Positions 1-7,372 of a stretch of 13,127 nucleotides of DNA are shown here, in pieces (the first letter of the stretch is position 1; every line of letters starts with the position of its first letter). Under the pieces are notes generated by a model that was not told the origin of the DNA, searched no databases, and saw only the letters and a list, made by a program, of their open reading frames with translations. The stretch is taken from positions 1-13,127 of the forward strand of contig URRJ01000048.1 in the NCBI GenBank assembly GCA_900550205.1. Direction: 5' to 3'. The stretch comes from an uncultured Collinsella sp. GTDB taxonomy: Bacteria > Actinomycetota > Coriobacteriia > Coriobacteriales > Coriobacteriaceae. Made by a program: the position numbers and the translations under genes.

Positions 1-153
1 ATCCATGGTGTCGAGTAGCTGCGACTCCATGTCGCGCTCGTCAACGGTATGGGTGAGCTCGAGGATACGGTCACTGATCGTAGACTTGCCATGGTCGATG
101 TGCGCAACGATCGAGAAGTTGCGGATGTGGGAAATTTCAAATGAAGTATTCAT
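1..153 (-). CDS. lepA: Elongation factor 4 (LepA) GTPase, N-terminal 51 codons, cut by window edge
   Basis: Only the first 51 residues are present; the gene runs off the left edge. Residues 10-21 read IRNFSIVAHIDH, followed by GKST, the G1/P-loop form typical of LepA and other translational GTPases. The following M-E-S-Q-L-L-D-T-M-D also fits LepA. LepA is a cytoplasmic ribosome-associated GTPase proposed to act on stalled or mis-translocated ribosomes or in 30S biogenesis. The ATG at 153 is chosen because it lies at the family's usual distance from the P-loop. No clear Shine-Dalgarno sequence precedes it: the upstream bases read CGGGTAAGATAGTCCGC. TAAGAT there could be a -10 element, which would make the message nearly leaderless. 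It lies downstream of rpsT and a strong terminator, so it probably has its own promoter or depends on read-through. The holA-rpsT-lepA order is common in Gram-positive genomes. Confidence 0.95.
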   Translation of the reverse strand, partial: MNTSFEISHIRNFSIVAHIDHGKSTISDRILELTHTVDERDMESQLLDTMD

Positions 154-178
154 GCGGACTATCTTACCCGAGCGGTAC

Positions 179-215
179 AAAAAATGGAGCCTGTTCCATA
201 AAACAGGCTCCATTT
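179..215 (-). terminator. Intrinsic terminator downstream of rpsT
   Basis: A perfect 14-bp inverted repeat (182-195 with 202-215, AAATGGAGCCTGTT and its complement) encloses a six-base loop. On the minus strand it runs into six T residues at 179-184. It sits 35 bp after the rpsT stop codon and before lepA, so it should end rpsT transcripts. The stem has a few T residues on the other strand too, so weak bidirectional action is possible. Confidence 0.9.
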
Positions 216-249
216 ATGCGCGTAATCTGTGTGGTGTGAAATTTACAAC

Positions 250-516
250 TTAGGCGTTGATGCTGTTCACGAGCTTGGCAAGACCGGACTTGCGGTTGGA
301 AGCCTGGTTCTTGTGGATAACATGCTTGGCGGCAGCCATGTCGAGACGCTTGGTGACGGTCTTGAGGGCAGCCTGAGCCTTCTCGGCGTCGCCCTCGGCG
401 ACGGCGGACTGGACGTGCTTGGTCAGCGTCTTGAGCTCGGACTTGACAGCCTTGTTACGCATGCGAGCTGCCTCATTGGTGCGGATACGCTTCTTCTGAG
501 ACTTGATGTTTGCCAC
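250..516 (-). CDS. rpsT: 30S ribosomal protein S20
   Basis: The 88-residue product begins (V/M)ANIKSQKKRIRTNE and continues with A-R-M-R-N-K-A-V-K-S, the conserved basic N terminus of S20, which binds 16S rRNA in the 30S subunit. The C terminus K-H-V-I-H-K-N-Q-A-S-N-R-K-S-G-L is also typical. The start is GTG at 516: it aligns with the normal S20 N terminus (MANIKSQ) and has AAAGGA at suitable spacing. The reading frame stays open further upstream to a TTG at 585, but that extension is not S20-like. Two tandem copies of AAGGAACTC with an 11-bp period precede the start (522-530 and 533-541). S20 of Escherichia coli also uses a non-ATG start (UUG) linked to autoregulation, so the GTG start may matter here. 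The gene has its own candidate promoter and a strong terminator. Confidence 0.96.
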   Translation of the reverse strand: MANIKSQKKRIRTNEAARMRNKAVKSELKTLTKHVQSAVAEGDAEKAQAALKTVTKRLDMAAAKHVIHKNQASNRKSGLAKLVNSINA

Positions 517-591
517 TTCTGGAGTTCCTTTCGAGTTCCTTGCAAAAAATGTATGACACCTCTGAGACACGGTGAGGTCATGCAAGCGCCT

Positions 592-600
592 ACTATAGCA
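592..600 (-). promoter_or_regulatory. Candidate extended -10 promoter of rpsT
   Basis: The minus strand reads TGCTATAGT, matching an extended -10 element (TGn plus a TATAAT-like hexamer, 5 of 6). No convincing -35 hexamer is visible 16-18 bp upstream. The predicted transcript would start near 585 and carry a leader of about 69 nt before the GTG start. This is a pattern match only. Confidence 0.5.
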
Positions 601-649
601 CGCTCCATCTCAAAGGGATAGAACGAATTTGCCAAAAAGGCAGGTATCA

Positions 650-1612
650 TCACGATTTTCTCAAGATGTTCGTAATCCAGAGCAAAAATGCGGTCTCCGA
701 ATCGGCCGACCCCTTGAGGGCGAGCTCCACATCGACCGCGCCCTCGAGCGCGGCAACCAGCTCGGTGATGGAAAAGCGGCGCGCCCAGGTCAGATGATTC
801 TTGACCTGCCAGGACTGGAGCTTAAGCGTGGCGGCAAGCTCGCGACCTTGCCCGCGCGCATCGAGGGCCTTGGCAACGATCAGCTCGCGGATGCGTCCGC
901 ACAGCAGGGTGTAGGTCCACACATAGCTCTTGACGGGCAGCAGATTAAAGAGCTCGAGCGATCGCCGCATATCGCGGGCCGACACTGCGTTGAGAAAGTC
1001 CCAAGGTTGGACCTCGGCCGTGCGCACAATCCAGCGCTCCACATCGGCAAGCTCAATCTGAGGCGCCTCGACCATCTGGGCAAGCTTTGCCAAGTCGTTG
1101 TCGAGCATACGAGTGTTTTCACCCGAGCGTGAGACGAGCTCCTCAGCGGCTGCCGTGGAGATGGACTTACCGCGTTGCGTCGCCATCTGCTGCACGCGAC
1201 GCGGTAGCTCCCAGCGTTTGGTGCCCGAACAGTCGATCACTGCCTTCTTATCGATCTTGGCGATTGCCTTATACAAGCGCGTATTCTTAGCAAGCGAATC
1301 GGCGATGATCAGGCAGACGGTCGTAGGGCTGGGGCTCGCCAGATATTCGACGAGCGGCTCAGAGACCGCCTTGGCAAGCTTTGAGCAGCCGTCGAGAATT
1401 ACCAGGCGAAACTCACTACCCATGGGAAAGGTGTTGAGCGAGCCGATAATCGATTCGATATCGGGGTCTTTGGTCATGTCGCGCTCGTCGAGGTTGAACT
1501 CGACCATGCCCGACTTTTCCAGACGTGCCTTCATGCGCGAGACAGCGTGGTCACGTTTGACTCCGTCGGTACCGATGATCAGATATGCCGGCAAAAGCCC
1601 GGTTTCGGACAT
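650..1612 (-). CDS. holA: DNA polymerase III delta subunit
   Basis: The 320-residue protein fits DNA polymerase III delta in length and layout. Delta is part of the clamp loader and opens the beta sliding clamp at primed sites. The N terminus has L-I-I-G-T-D, a degenerate Rossmann-like entry that resembles the P-loop position of AAA+ relatives but lacks a Walker A lysine motif. Around residues 68-75 it reads FRLVILDG, like the family's delta core. The central region R-M-L-D-N-D-L-A-K-L-A matches the family pattern of an acidic-basic helix before the C-terminal collar domain. The C terminus E-L-A-L-K-G-S-A-D-S is also characteristic. The ATG at 1612 has GAGAGGGGAG just upstream. The gene lies between comEC and rpsT, the usual Gram-positive placement, and a candidate sigma-70 promoter sits in the 78-bp gap after comEC. 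Identification rests on these motifs and synteny, since delta proteins diverge strongly. Confidence 0.92.
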   Translation of the reverse strand: MSETGLLPAYLIIGTDGVKRDHAVSRMKARLEKSGMVEFNLDERDMTKDPDIESIIGSLNTFPMGSEFRLVILDGCSKLAKAVSEPLVEYLASPSPTTVCLIIADSLAKNTRLYKAIAKIDKKAVIDCSGTKRWELPRRVQQMATQRGKSISTAAAEELVSRSGENTRMLDNDLAKLAQMVEAPQIELADVERWIVRTAEVQPWDFLNAVSARDMRRSLELFNLLPVKSYVWTYTLLCGRIRELIVAKALDARGQGRELAATLKLQSWQVKNHLTWARRFSITELVAALEGAVDVELALKGSADSETAFLLWITNILRKS

Positions 1613-1652
1613 CGCGCTCCCCTCTCACAAGCCCCCATATTCGTACCGTGTC

Positions 1653-1682
1653 ATTTTAGCCCAGCGGCCTACCACGCGCCAA
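1653..1682 (-). promoter_or_regulatory. Candidate sigma-70 promoter of holA
   Basis: On the minus strand TTGGCG (1677-1682) and TAAAAT (1653-1658) are separated by 18 bp. They lie in the gap between the comEC stop and the holA start. The predicted start point near 1646 leaves a leader of about 34 nt carrying the holA ribosome binding site. This suggests that holA is not solely dependent on the competence operon. Confidence 0.5.
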
Positions 1683-1690
1683 CGATGTCA

Positions 1691-3994
1691 TCACGACCGC
1701 TGGCATCGCATCGTAAAGCCCTTCGCGGTCGGCGTGATGGTGATATCACCGCGTTCGATGGTGCATGCGAACGCACCACCAGACTGCTTCACAGCATCAA
1801 TACACTCGTCGGACGGATGGCCATAGCGGTTGCCCTCGCCCGCGCTCGCAAGGGAAAGCTCGGGTCTCAAGACACCCAGCAACTCGCCGTCGACCGAGAC
1901 CTTCGAGCCATGATGCCCTAACTTGAGCACATCGATATCCCCCACCTCCTGCACAAACTCACGTTCCTGGTCAAGCTCGGCATCGCCGGTCAGCAGCATA
2001 CGCAAGCGCTTTCCTTCCTGCGCAAAGGTGAGTAGCAAGACAAGCGAGTCTTCGTTCCCCTCTCCATCCACAGACTCGAATGGCCACATTACGCGGACGC
2101 AAAATGAGCCGATGTCGACCGTATTCCCACGGCACACCTGCCGATACTCCACGCCAGGTCGGTTCAATACCTCGGCAGGAGCATCCTCCAGCGCATCCGC
2201 CGCCACGGCAATCGTTCCGACCGAAAACTGTTCGAGCACGGCAGGTAGACCTCCCCAGTGATCCTCATCCCAATGTGTCACAAAGACGGCATCGATATGG
2301 TGCACGTTATTGCGAACCAACGCCGACACCACGCGCTCATCGAGCCCACAGTCGACGAGCGCCACGGCGCCACCCTGACGAATCAGAATCGCATCGGCCT
2401 GGCCAACATCGAGGACCGTTACCGAAGGCGGAGCGAATCGATCCCAGTAGACGTACGGAATCGCAGCCAAGAGCACCAGGCATGCAAGCCCCACCGCCAT
2501 AGGACGCGCACGGGGACGCGGCCACCAGACCAGCAGAACCGCCAGCAAACACGGCACTAGGTAAATCCACATGCTATCGGGCGGCACACTCACGGATGCA
2601 CCCGGCACGGCGGCAAACAGCTGTTCAAAGAACAGCGCGCACCGGGCGGCAATCATGGGCACGACGAGCGCCCAAGTCCGCAACGGCGCCACGAGCGAAA
2701 AGGGAACCAAAACGATCGACACAGCGAGCAGCAGACTCACCACCGGACCGATGACCGCATTCGCCAGCGGAGCAATGAGCGAAAACGTACCAAAGGCAGG
2801 AATGGTGATGGGAAGCGTCGCCAGTTGTGAGCACAGTGTTACGGAAAGCATGCTGGCAACGCCCGATGGCACACCCAGCTCACCTAAACAGTAGGTCGCA
2901 TAGGGGCAAAAGCACAGGATGGCAAAGACGCTGGCACACGAGAGTTGAAAACCCATATCGAACAGCGCCGTTGGGCGGAGCAGCACAAAGATGGACATGG
3001 TTACGAACAGTGCCGATGCGCCATGCCGGCGACGCCCCGCGCCGTTTACGACAAACGTCGCGAACACCATGCAGCACGCGCGCACGGCCGAGGGAGAGGC
3101 GCCCGTAAAGGCAGCGTAGCACACAAGCGTTATCGCCAATATCGCCCGCTGAAGACCACGCGAGCAGCGAGTCTTTTGCAATACACCCTCGATTACAAAC
3201 CCCACGATAGCCAAATGGCTGCCGGAGACGGCTATAAGATGCGCCGTTCCCGTCACCGAAAACCAATCGCCCGCCGGCAGGGTGCGCAGCTCGGCCGAAC
3301 GACCGCAGACGATACCGGCTATGAGTGCACGCGCCGGGTCGGTCGCAGGCGCGATTGACGCAAGCAGCCCATTTCGCAGCCGAAGCAGCGGCCCCGGAGA
3401 GCCCTCATCGACCGACACAATCCGAACGGCTTTTACCTTGCATACCTCGCCTCGGAGCACGCGCGATCGTCCATACGCATCGTTCTCAAAACGTGAAACG
3501 CGACCGATAACACGCACGTGCACCCCGACCTTGAGCTCGCGGTCGCACGATAGGCGAACCGTTGCCAAGTTCTTACCGTCCGCGCGTGCCTCGCAGGTAT
3601 AGGAATACACGTCGTCGTTTATGGATGGATCACCCTGCACGACAAACTCGATGCTGCTTGCCGCTCGACCGTCGAGCGCCTTCGAGGCGCTTAGCGCACC
3701 CACAGCCCACCAGGCCGAGACGACCGCTCCCGCCACGAGACCGACGGACGCGGCATACAGCCACCGCTTCAAAGGGGCAAGCCGCGCACATGATTGAGCC
3801 AGCACAACAAATACCGTCGCCGCAACGGGAATGGTCCATAGCGGCCCGACCGCCGGCGCCCGCTCCCTCAGCAGCGCATCAGCGGCCATGCTGAGCACCA
3901 AGACGCAGCTCATGCACATGCCGGCACACAGGGTCATCGTCCACGGAAGCAGGGGCCGCGGAGGCATAACACGCTCGCGCTCGGTCGCACTCAT
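1691..3994 (-). CDS. comEC: ComEC/Rec2-type DNA uptake channel with C-terminal metallo-beta-lactamase domain
   Basis: The 767-residue protein has the full ComEC layout. It starts with hydrophobic segments and a soluble N-terminal (DUF4131-like) region. A multi-spanning competence domain follows, with the family signature V-S-G-S-H-L-A-I-V-G near residue 260. A metallo-beta-lactamase-like domain begins near residue 525 (VTVLDVGQADAIL). Metal-site motifs are intact: HWDEDH at 574-579, GDAE from 670 and HHGS at 694-697. ComEC forms the membrane channel for incoming transforming single strands, and this domain may degrade the other strand. The ATG at 3994 is chosen because it forms an ATGA overlap with the comEA stop, implying translational coupling; there is no strong ribosome binding site of its own. 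An internal ATG at 3967 is the main alternative. The gene appears complete and undisrupted. Confidence 0.95.
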   Translation of the reverse strand: MSATERERVMPPRPLLPWTMTLCAGMCMSCVLVLSMAADALLRERAPAVGPLWTIPVAATVFVVLAQSCARLAPLKRWLYAASVGLVAGAVVSAWWAVGALSASKALDGRAASSIEFVVQGDPSINDDVYSYTCEARADGKNLATVRLSCDRELKVGVHVRVIGRVSRFENDAYGRSRVLRGEVCKVKAVRIVSVDEGSPGPLLRLRNGLLASIAPATDPARALIAGIVCGRSAELRTLPAGDWFSVTGTAHLIAVSGSHLAIVGFVIEGVLQKTRCSRGLQRAILAITLVCYAAFTGASPSAVRACCMVFATFVVNGAGRRRHGASALFVTMSIFVLLRPTALFDMGFQLSCASVFAILCFCPYATYCLGELGVPSGVASMLSVTLCSQLATLPITIPAFGTFSLIAPLANAVIGPVVSLLLAVSIVLVPFSLVAPLRTWALVVPMIAARCALFFEQLFAAVPGASVSVPPDSMWIYLVPCLLAVLLVWWPRPRARPMAVGLACLVLLAAIPYVYWDRFAPPSVTVLDVGQADAILIRQGGAVALVDCGLDERVVSALVRNNVHHIDAVFVTHWDEDHWGGLPAVLEQFSVGTIAVAADALEDAPAEVLNRPGVEYRQVCRGNTVDIGSFCVRVMWPFESVDGEGNEDSLVLLLTFAQEGKRLRMLLTGDAELDQEREFVQEVGDIDVLKLGHHGSKVSVDGELLGVLRPELSLASAGEGNRYGHPSDECIDAVKQSGGAFACTIERGDITITPTAKGFTMRCQRS

Positions 3995-4704
3995 ACGCAG
4001 ATGCAATCTTTGATTTTGGCAAGCTTCTTCTCGCCGATTCCCGACACACGCATCAGGTCGTCAACCGAGGCAAAAGCACCGTTCTTTGTCCGCTCATCGA
4101 TAATTGACTGTGCCATGGAGGGACCGATGCCAGAGAGCGTCTGCAGTTCTGCCGCGCTTGCCGTATTAATGTTTACCAGGCCTGTTGCGCCACTCACGCC
4201 CGAAGATGCGGAAGTCCCTCCATCAACACCGGCTTCCGCAATGGACGCCTGCTGCTCCCCTACCGTTGGAACGTGGATTTTTTGTCCATCAGTGACCTTG
4301 GATGCCCGATTAAGGCCCGCGACATCGGCCTCGGGCGTAAGCCCGCCGGCAGCATCAATCGCCTGCGCCACGCGCGCACCTTCCCGCAGGCGATAGACGC
4401 CCGGCGTCACTACGGCCCCGTCAACATCGACATAGACCTCACTGGCCGCAATTGCCTTTTTCGAATCACTCGAAGGATCGCCATCATCGGAAGCGCCCGC
4501 AGAACCCGTATCCGCCCGCTCAACCGACGTGGCATCACGATCAAACGACACCCCATCGGATTCGCCGCCCCACGTTGCCATAGCTAACCCACTCGCCATC
4601 GCAATAACGACAAGCATCGCCACGACCACCGCCTTGTGCTCGAGCAGCTTTCCCGCCCAGCGATCCATTCGTTTGACCCGTTCGTGTTGTTCGCGCTGTG
4701 CCAT
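3991..4704 (-). CDS. comEA: ComEA-type competence DNA receptor (SLBB plus helix-hairpin-helix)
   Basis: The 237-residue product has a short basic cytoplasmic N terminus, one transmembrane segment at about 25-43 and an acidic Ser/Asp-rich linker (about 46-88). An SLBB domain (about 88-147, beginning with VYVDVDGAVVTPGVYRL) follows, then a second low-complexity linker. A ComEA helix-hairpin-helix pair lies at 176-235: LVNINTASAAEL, then SGIGPSMAQ (191-199) and SGIGEKKL (221-228). This is the classic Gram-positive ComEA, a membrane-anchored receptor that binds double-stranded DNA outside the cell and hands it to ComEC. The ATG at 4704 is preferred because GGGAGG lies 8 nt upstream. A GTG three codons earlier sits on top of that ribosome binding site and cannot use it. 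comEC follows with a 4-bp overlap. Confidence 0.95.
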   Translation of the reverse strand: MAQREQHERVKRMDRWAGKLLEHKAVVVAMLVVIAMASGLAMATWGGESDGVSFDRDATSVERADTGSAGASDDGDPSSDSKKAIAASEVYVDVDGAVVTPGVYRLREGARVAQAIDAAGGLTPEADVAGLNRASKVTDGQKIHVPTVGEQQASIAEAGVDGGTSASSGVSGATGLVNINTASAAELQTLSGIGPSMAQSIIDERTKNGAFASVDDLMRVSGIGEKKLAKIKDCICV

Positions 4705-4783
4705 AGCAAACACCTCCCAACACTATCGTGTCAGGCGAGAGGGGTCGCAGCGCCCGGGTTCACACATCGTCGCTCACGGTCTA

Positions 4784-4803
4784 ACCAAAACCCGACCAAA
4801 ACC
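4784..4803 (-). repeat. 11-bp-phased direct repeat upstream of comEA
   Basis: Two identical 9-bp units, GGTTTTGGT on the minus strand, lie at 4784-4792 and 4795-4803, offset by 11 bp, about one helical turn. They lie about 80-100 bp before the comEA start, in the 214-bp gap after the thiI terminator. This is a plausible operator for a regulator of comEA-comEC. I could not place a convincing -35/-10 pair next to it. Confidence 0.45.
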
Positions 4804-4875
4804 TTGCGGAAAAGTGTCCATTTATTCAGGCACGCGTCGCCAAATGAACAATTTAGAAGCAAACGCCAAGATAGC

Positions 4876-4908
4876 AAAAGGCCGACGATGCAAAAACATC
4901 GCCGGCCT
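4876..4908 (-). terminator. Intrinsic terminator downstream of thiI
   Basis: AGGCCGACGATG (4879-4890) pairs with 4897-4908 over 12 bp with one A-C mismatch and a six-base loop. On the minus strand it ends in GGCCTTTT followed by a T-containing tail. It begins 11 bp past the thiI stop and marks the end of the mihF-gmk-rpoZ-thiI unit. Confidence 0.75.
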
Positions 4909-4918
4909 ATGCAACAAA

Positions 4919-6163
4919 TTACTCGTGATCTTGGTAAATCTCACGCGGAGCGAGCTCCGAATGTTTGCGTTTTAAGGTCTTGGGGGCCTTATACGTGTTG
5001 CTGCCAAAATCGATATACTCGGTCTGTTTGAGCAGGCGCTCGATCATCTCCTCGTGATCGAACAGCTCCCAGGCCTCATGCACGGCATCGAGCTTGGCAT
5101 GCGTCTCGGGACGACGCGGCATAAAGAGCGTGCAGCAATCGGGCGCCGCCTCGGTCGAGATATCAAACGTTCCGATCTCCTGGGCACGTGCGATGATCTC
5201 CTGCTTATCAGAACCAATGAGCGGACGGAACACGGGAATCTTCACGGCCTCGTTGACGGCCATGATGTTCTCGAGCGTCTGGGAGGCAACCTGACCAAGC
5301 GACTCGCCCGTCACAATGGCCTTGGCGCCCTCGATATGCGCGATGCGCTCAGCAACCGAATACATAATGCGGCGATACATGATGACACGCAGGTTGCTGG
5401 GGCAGGTCACCGAAATCTCGCGCTGGCAGTCACCAAACGGCACGACATACAGACGGCCGATCTGGACACCCGGCTCAAGGGCGCGAATGATATCCTGCAC
5501 TAGATACTCGCTGGTATCTGGCGTCTGCGGACGACCGGAAAAATGCACCGGCACGCACACGGCTCCGCGACGCGCGAGCATCCAGGTCGCCACCGGCGAG
5601 TCGATACCCGATGACAGAAGCGTCACGACCTTGCCGGCAGAACCCACCGGCAGACCGCCCACACCGCGCTCGGAGCGCGCGTACACATAAACGCTGCCCT
5701 GAACAACCAGCACGTGCACCATCGCGTCGGGATCGTGCATCTGGACCTTTTTATCGGGGAACGCCTCGCACAGCACCTCGCCAACCTGTCGATTGATATC
5801 AATCGAGGTGAGCTCATAGTCAGTATTGGAGCGCTTGGCGTGCACCTTAAACGAATCGAAGGGGCCAAACTCACGCAGCGCCTTGACGGCGGCCGCGCAG
5901 TACTCCTGCGGGTCGCGGTTGGTGTGGTACGCCAAGGACACACGAGCAACGCCGGGGACGGTGCGGATGACACGCGCCGCCTCGTCGGCCTGATGCTCGT
6001 TAAAGGTCACGAGGATATAACCGGAAATTCGAGACACGGCGTTCACGGAAAAGGCGGCCAAAGCCGCCTTAATGTTATCCATGAGGATATGCTCAAAATG
6101 TGCTCGGTTCTTGCCCTTCAGTCCAACCTCGTGATAGTGGACCAGGCAGACGCGGGCTGCCAT
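4919..6163 (-). CDS. thiI: tRNA 4-thiouridine synthase / thiamine sulfur-transfer protein ThiI
   Basis: The 414-residue protein has a ferredoxin-like start with H-E-V-G-L-K-G-K-N-R (residues 11-20, the usual E-x2-L-K-G-x-N-R signature). A THUMP RNA-binding domain follows (about 60-165), then a PP-loop ATP pyrophosphatase domain. ThiI adenylates U8 of tRNA so that sulfur from a persulfide relay can make 4-thiouridine, and it can feed sulfur to thiazole synthesis. The PP-loop at 184-190 reads SSGIDSP, with Ser where most ThiI proteins have Gly in S-G-G-x-D-S. Near the C terminus D-C-C-T-L-F-M-P (342-349) supplies the conserved catalytic-cysteine region. There is no rhodanese domain, so it is the shorter form common outside enterobacteria. 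The ATG at 6163 follows the rpoZ stop with no gap. Only a weak, distant AAGG precedes it, suggesting coupled translation. Confidence 0.96.
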   Translation of the reverse strand: MAARVCLVHYHEVGLKGKNRAHFEHILMDNIKAALAAFSVNAVSRISGYILVTFNEHQADEAARVIRTVPGVARVSLAYHTNRDPQEYCAAAVKALREFGPFDSFKVHAKRSNTDYELTSIDINRQVGEVLCEAFPDKKVQMHDPDAMVHVLVVQGSVYVYARSERGVGGLPVGSAGKVVTLLSSGIDSPVATWMLARRGAVCVPVHFSGRPQTPDTSEYLVQDIIRALEPGVQIGRLYVVPFGDCQREISVTCPSNLRVIMYRRIMYSVAERIAHIEGAKAIVTGESLGQVASQTLENIMAVNEAVKIPVFRPLIGSDKQEIIARAQEIGTFDISTEAAPDCCTLFMPRRPETHAKLDAVHEAWELFDHEEMIERLLKQTEYIDFGSNTYKAPKTLKRKHSELAPREIYQDHE

Positions 6164-6445
6164 TTAGGCTTCAGCAACCTTGTGGCCGAGCGCCTTCTCG
6201 TAACGGGCCTCGTCGTAGGAGATATCGCCGTCGACGATCTCGTCCATAGCCATCGAGATGGTATCGGCACCCGAGAGCGCGATGGTGATGTCATCGACAT
6301 CCTGGACGGCAAGCACACGATTGTGCTGGCCACGCAGCATGCTGTTGATATCGCAGGCGCGCTTGGAGGCAAGCGAAGCGAGCAGGAAGCGGTTGTGATC
6401 GGTCTTCTCCAGAAGATCGTCAATGCAAGGCTTTACAACGGACAC
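6164..6445 (-). CDS. rpoZ: RNA polymerase omega subunit
   Basis: The 93-residue protein contains KPCIDDLLEKTDHNRFLLA, then S-K-R-A-x-D-I-N-S-M-L, the standard omega pattern (K-P-x-I-D-D-L-L, R-F-x-L-x-x-x-A-x-K-R-A-x-x-I-N). Omega binds the beta-prime subunit and helps assemble and stabilise RNA polymerase. The start is GTG at 6445, preceded by AAAGGATCTGAGGTCC, which offers GAGG close to the start. The gene begins 5 bp after the gmk stop and abuts thiI. The gmk-rpoZ pair is conserved in actinobacteria and many other bacteria. Confidence 0.96.
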   Translation of the reverse strand: MSVVKPCIDDLLEKTDHNRFLLASLASKRACDINSMLRGQHNRVLAVQDVDDITIALSGADTISMAMDEIVDGDISYDEARYEKALGHKVAEA

Positions 6446-6450
6446 GGACC

Positions 6451-7020
6451 TCAGATCCTTTCATGCATATCGAGAACGCGAACGAGCTCATCGGTCGCGC
6501 GGTCGAGATCGTCATTCACCACGACTGCGTCGTAGCGGTCGGCAAGGGCAAGCTCATCGGCGGCGTTTGCCATACGCAGCTCAATCGTCTCGGGCGTCTC
6601 GGTACCACGACCGACCAGACGCTCGCGAAGCACCTCGAGCGAGGGCGGCTTGATAAAGATCAACACGGCCTCGGGGAAACGTTCCTTGACCTGCAGGGCA
6701 CCCTGGACATCGATCTCCAAGATCAGAGACGAACCGGAGGCGAGCTTGGACTGGACCTCGCTCACCAGCGTGCCATAGCAGTTGCCGTGGACCTCAGCCC
6801 ACTCGACAAACTCACCGTTTGCCACTCGGCGGTCGAACTCCTCACGCGTCAGGAAAAAGTAATTGACGCCGTCGACCTCGCCTTTACGCGGAGCTCGCGT
6901 GGTAGCCGAAACCGTCAGGCCCAGGTTCGAGCGACGCTCTCGCACACGAGTGACGAGCGTGCCCTTGCCCGCGCCTGACGGTCCAGAAATCACAAAGAGC
7001 TTGGAATCCTGAGCACTCAC
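6451..7020 (-). CDS. gmk: Guanylate kinase
   Basis: The 189-residue product has the P-loop GPSGAGKG (residues 13-20). It is followed by T-V-S-A-T-T-R-A-P-R-K-G-E-V-D-G-V-x-Y, the GMP-binding segment of guanylate kinases. Later it has E-W-A-E-V-H-G-N-C-Y-G-T and the Walker B-like L-I-L-E-I-D-V-Q-G-A. It phosphorylates GMP to GDP using ATP in the cytoplasm. The GTG at 7020 is directly adjacent to the mihF TAA, so translation is likely coupled. Residues and length are standard for the family. Confidence 0.97.
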   Translation of the reverse strand: MSAQDSKLFVISGPSGAGKGTLVTRVRERRSNLGLTVSATTRAPRKGEVDGVNYFFLTREEFDRRVANGEFVEWAEVHGNCYGTLVSEVQSKLASGSSLILEIDVQGALQVKERFPEAVLIFIKPPSLEVLRERLVGRGTETPETIELRMANAADELALADRYDAVVVNDDLDRATDELVRVLDMHERI

Positions 7021-7329
7021 TTATTTGGTCAGCTGCTCGAGGAGCTGCTCACGCTGACGGACGCCGAGGCCCTGGACGCGACGGGTAGCGGATATGCCGA
7101 GCTCCTCCATAATCTTGGCGGCCTTGGCCTTGCCATAACCAGGGAGAGACTCGATGAGGGTGGAGACCTTCATGCGGGAAGCGATGGGATCATCGGAGTT
7201 GAGCACGGACTCGAGGGACTTCTCACCCTTCTTGATCTGCTCGCGAAGCTCAGCGCGGGCATGACGGGCGGCAGCGGCCTTCTCAAGAGCCTGCTTGCGC
7301 TGCTCGTCGGTAAGCTGAGGGAGTGCCAT
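7021..7329 (-). CDS. mihF: Actinobacterial integration host factor (mIHF), nucleoid-associated protein
   Basis: The 102-residue protein starts MALPQLTDEQRKQALEKAAA and contains M-K-V-S-T-L-I-E-S-L-P-G-Y-G-K-A-K-A, then I-M-E-E-L-G-I and T-R-R-V-Q-G-L-G-V-R-Q-R-E-Q-L-L. This matches mycobacterial mIHF along its whole length, including the G-x-G-K-x-K-A helix-hairpin-helix DNA-binding motif. mIHF is unrelated to enterobacterial IHF; it bends and organises DNA and is essential in mycobacteria. The ATG at 7329 is chosen because GGAGG lies 5 nt upstream and the sequence aligns with the family's MALPQL start. An in-frame GTG four codons earlier lacks this fit. It heads the mihF-gmk-rpoZ-thiI unit behind a candidate promoter, and follows pyrF as in mycobacteria. 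Confidence 0.95.
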   Translation of the reverse strand: MALPQLTDEQRKQALEKAAAARHARAELREQIKKGEKSLESVLNSDDPIASRMKVSTLIESLPGYGKAKAAKIMEELGISATRRVQGLGVRQREQLLEQLTK

Positions 7330-7372
7330 TCGAACCTCCAAATAATTGGTTTAACATTCATTCGATGTTGGC

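Noticed and set aside
517..585. N-terminally extended S20 starting at TTG 585, or a small out-of-frame upstream ORF from ATG 583-581 area
   Set aside because: The extension is not S20-like, and the GTG at 516 has a ribosome binding site and aligns with the family start. The upstream ATG frame runs into rpsT without a recognisable product.
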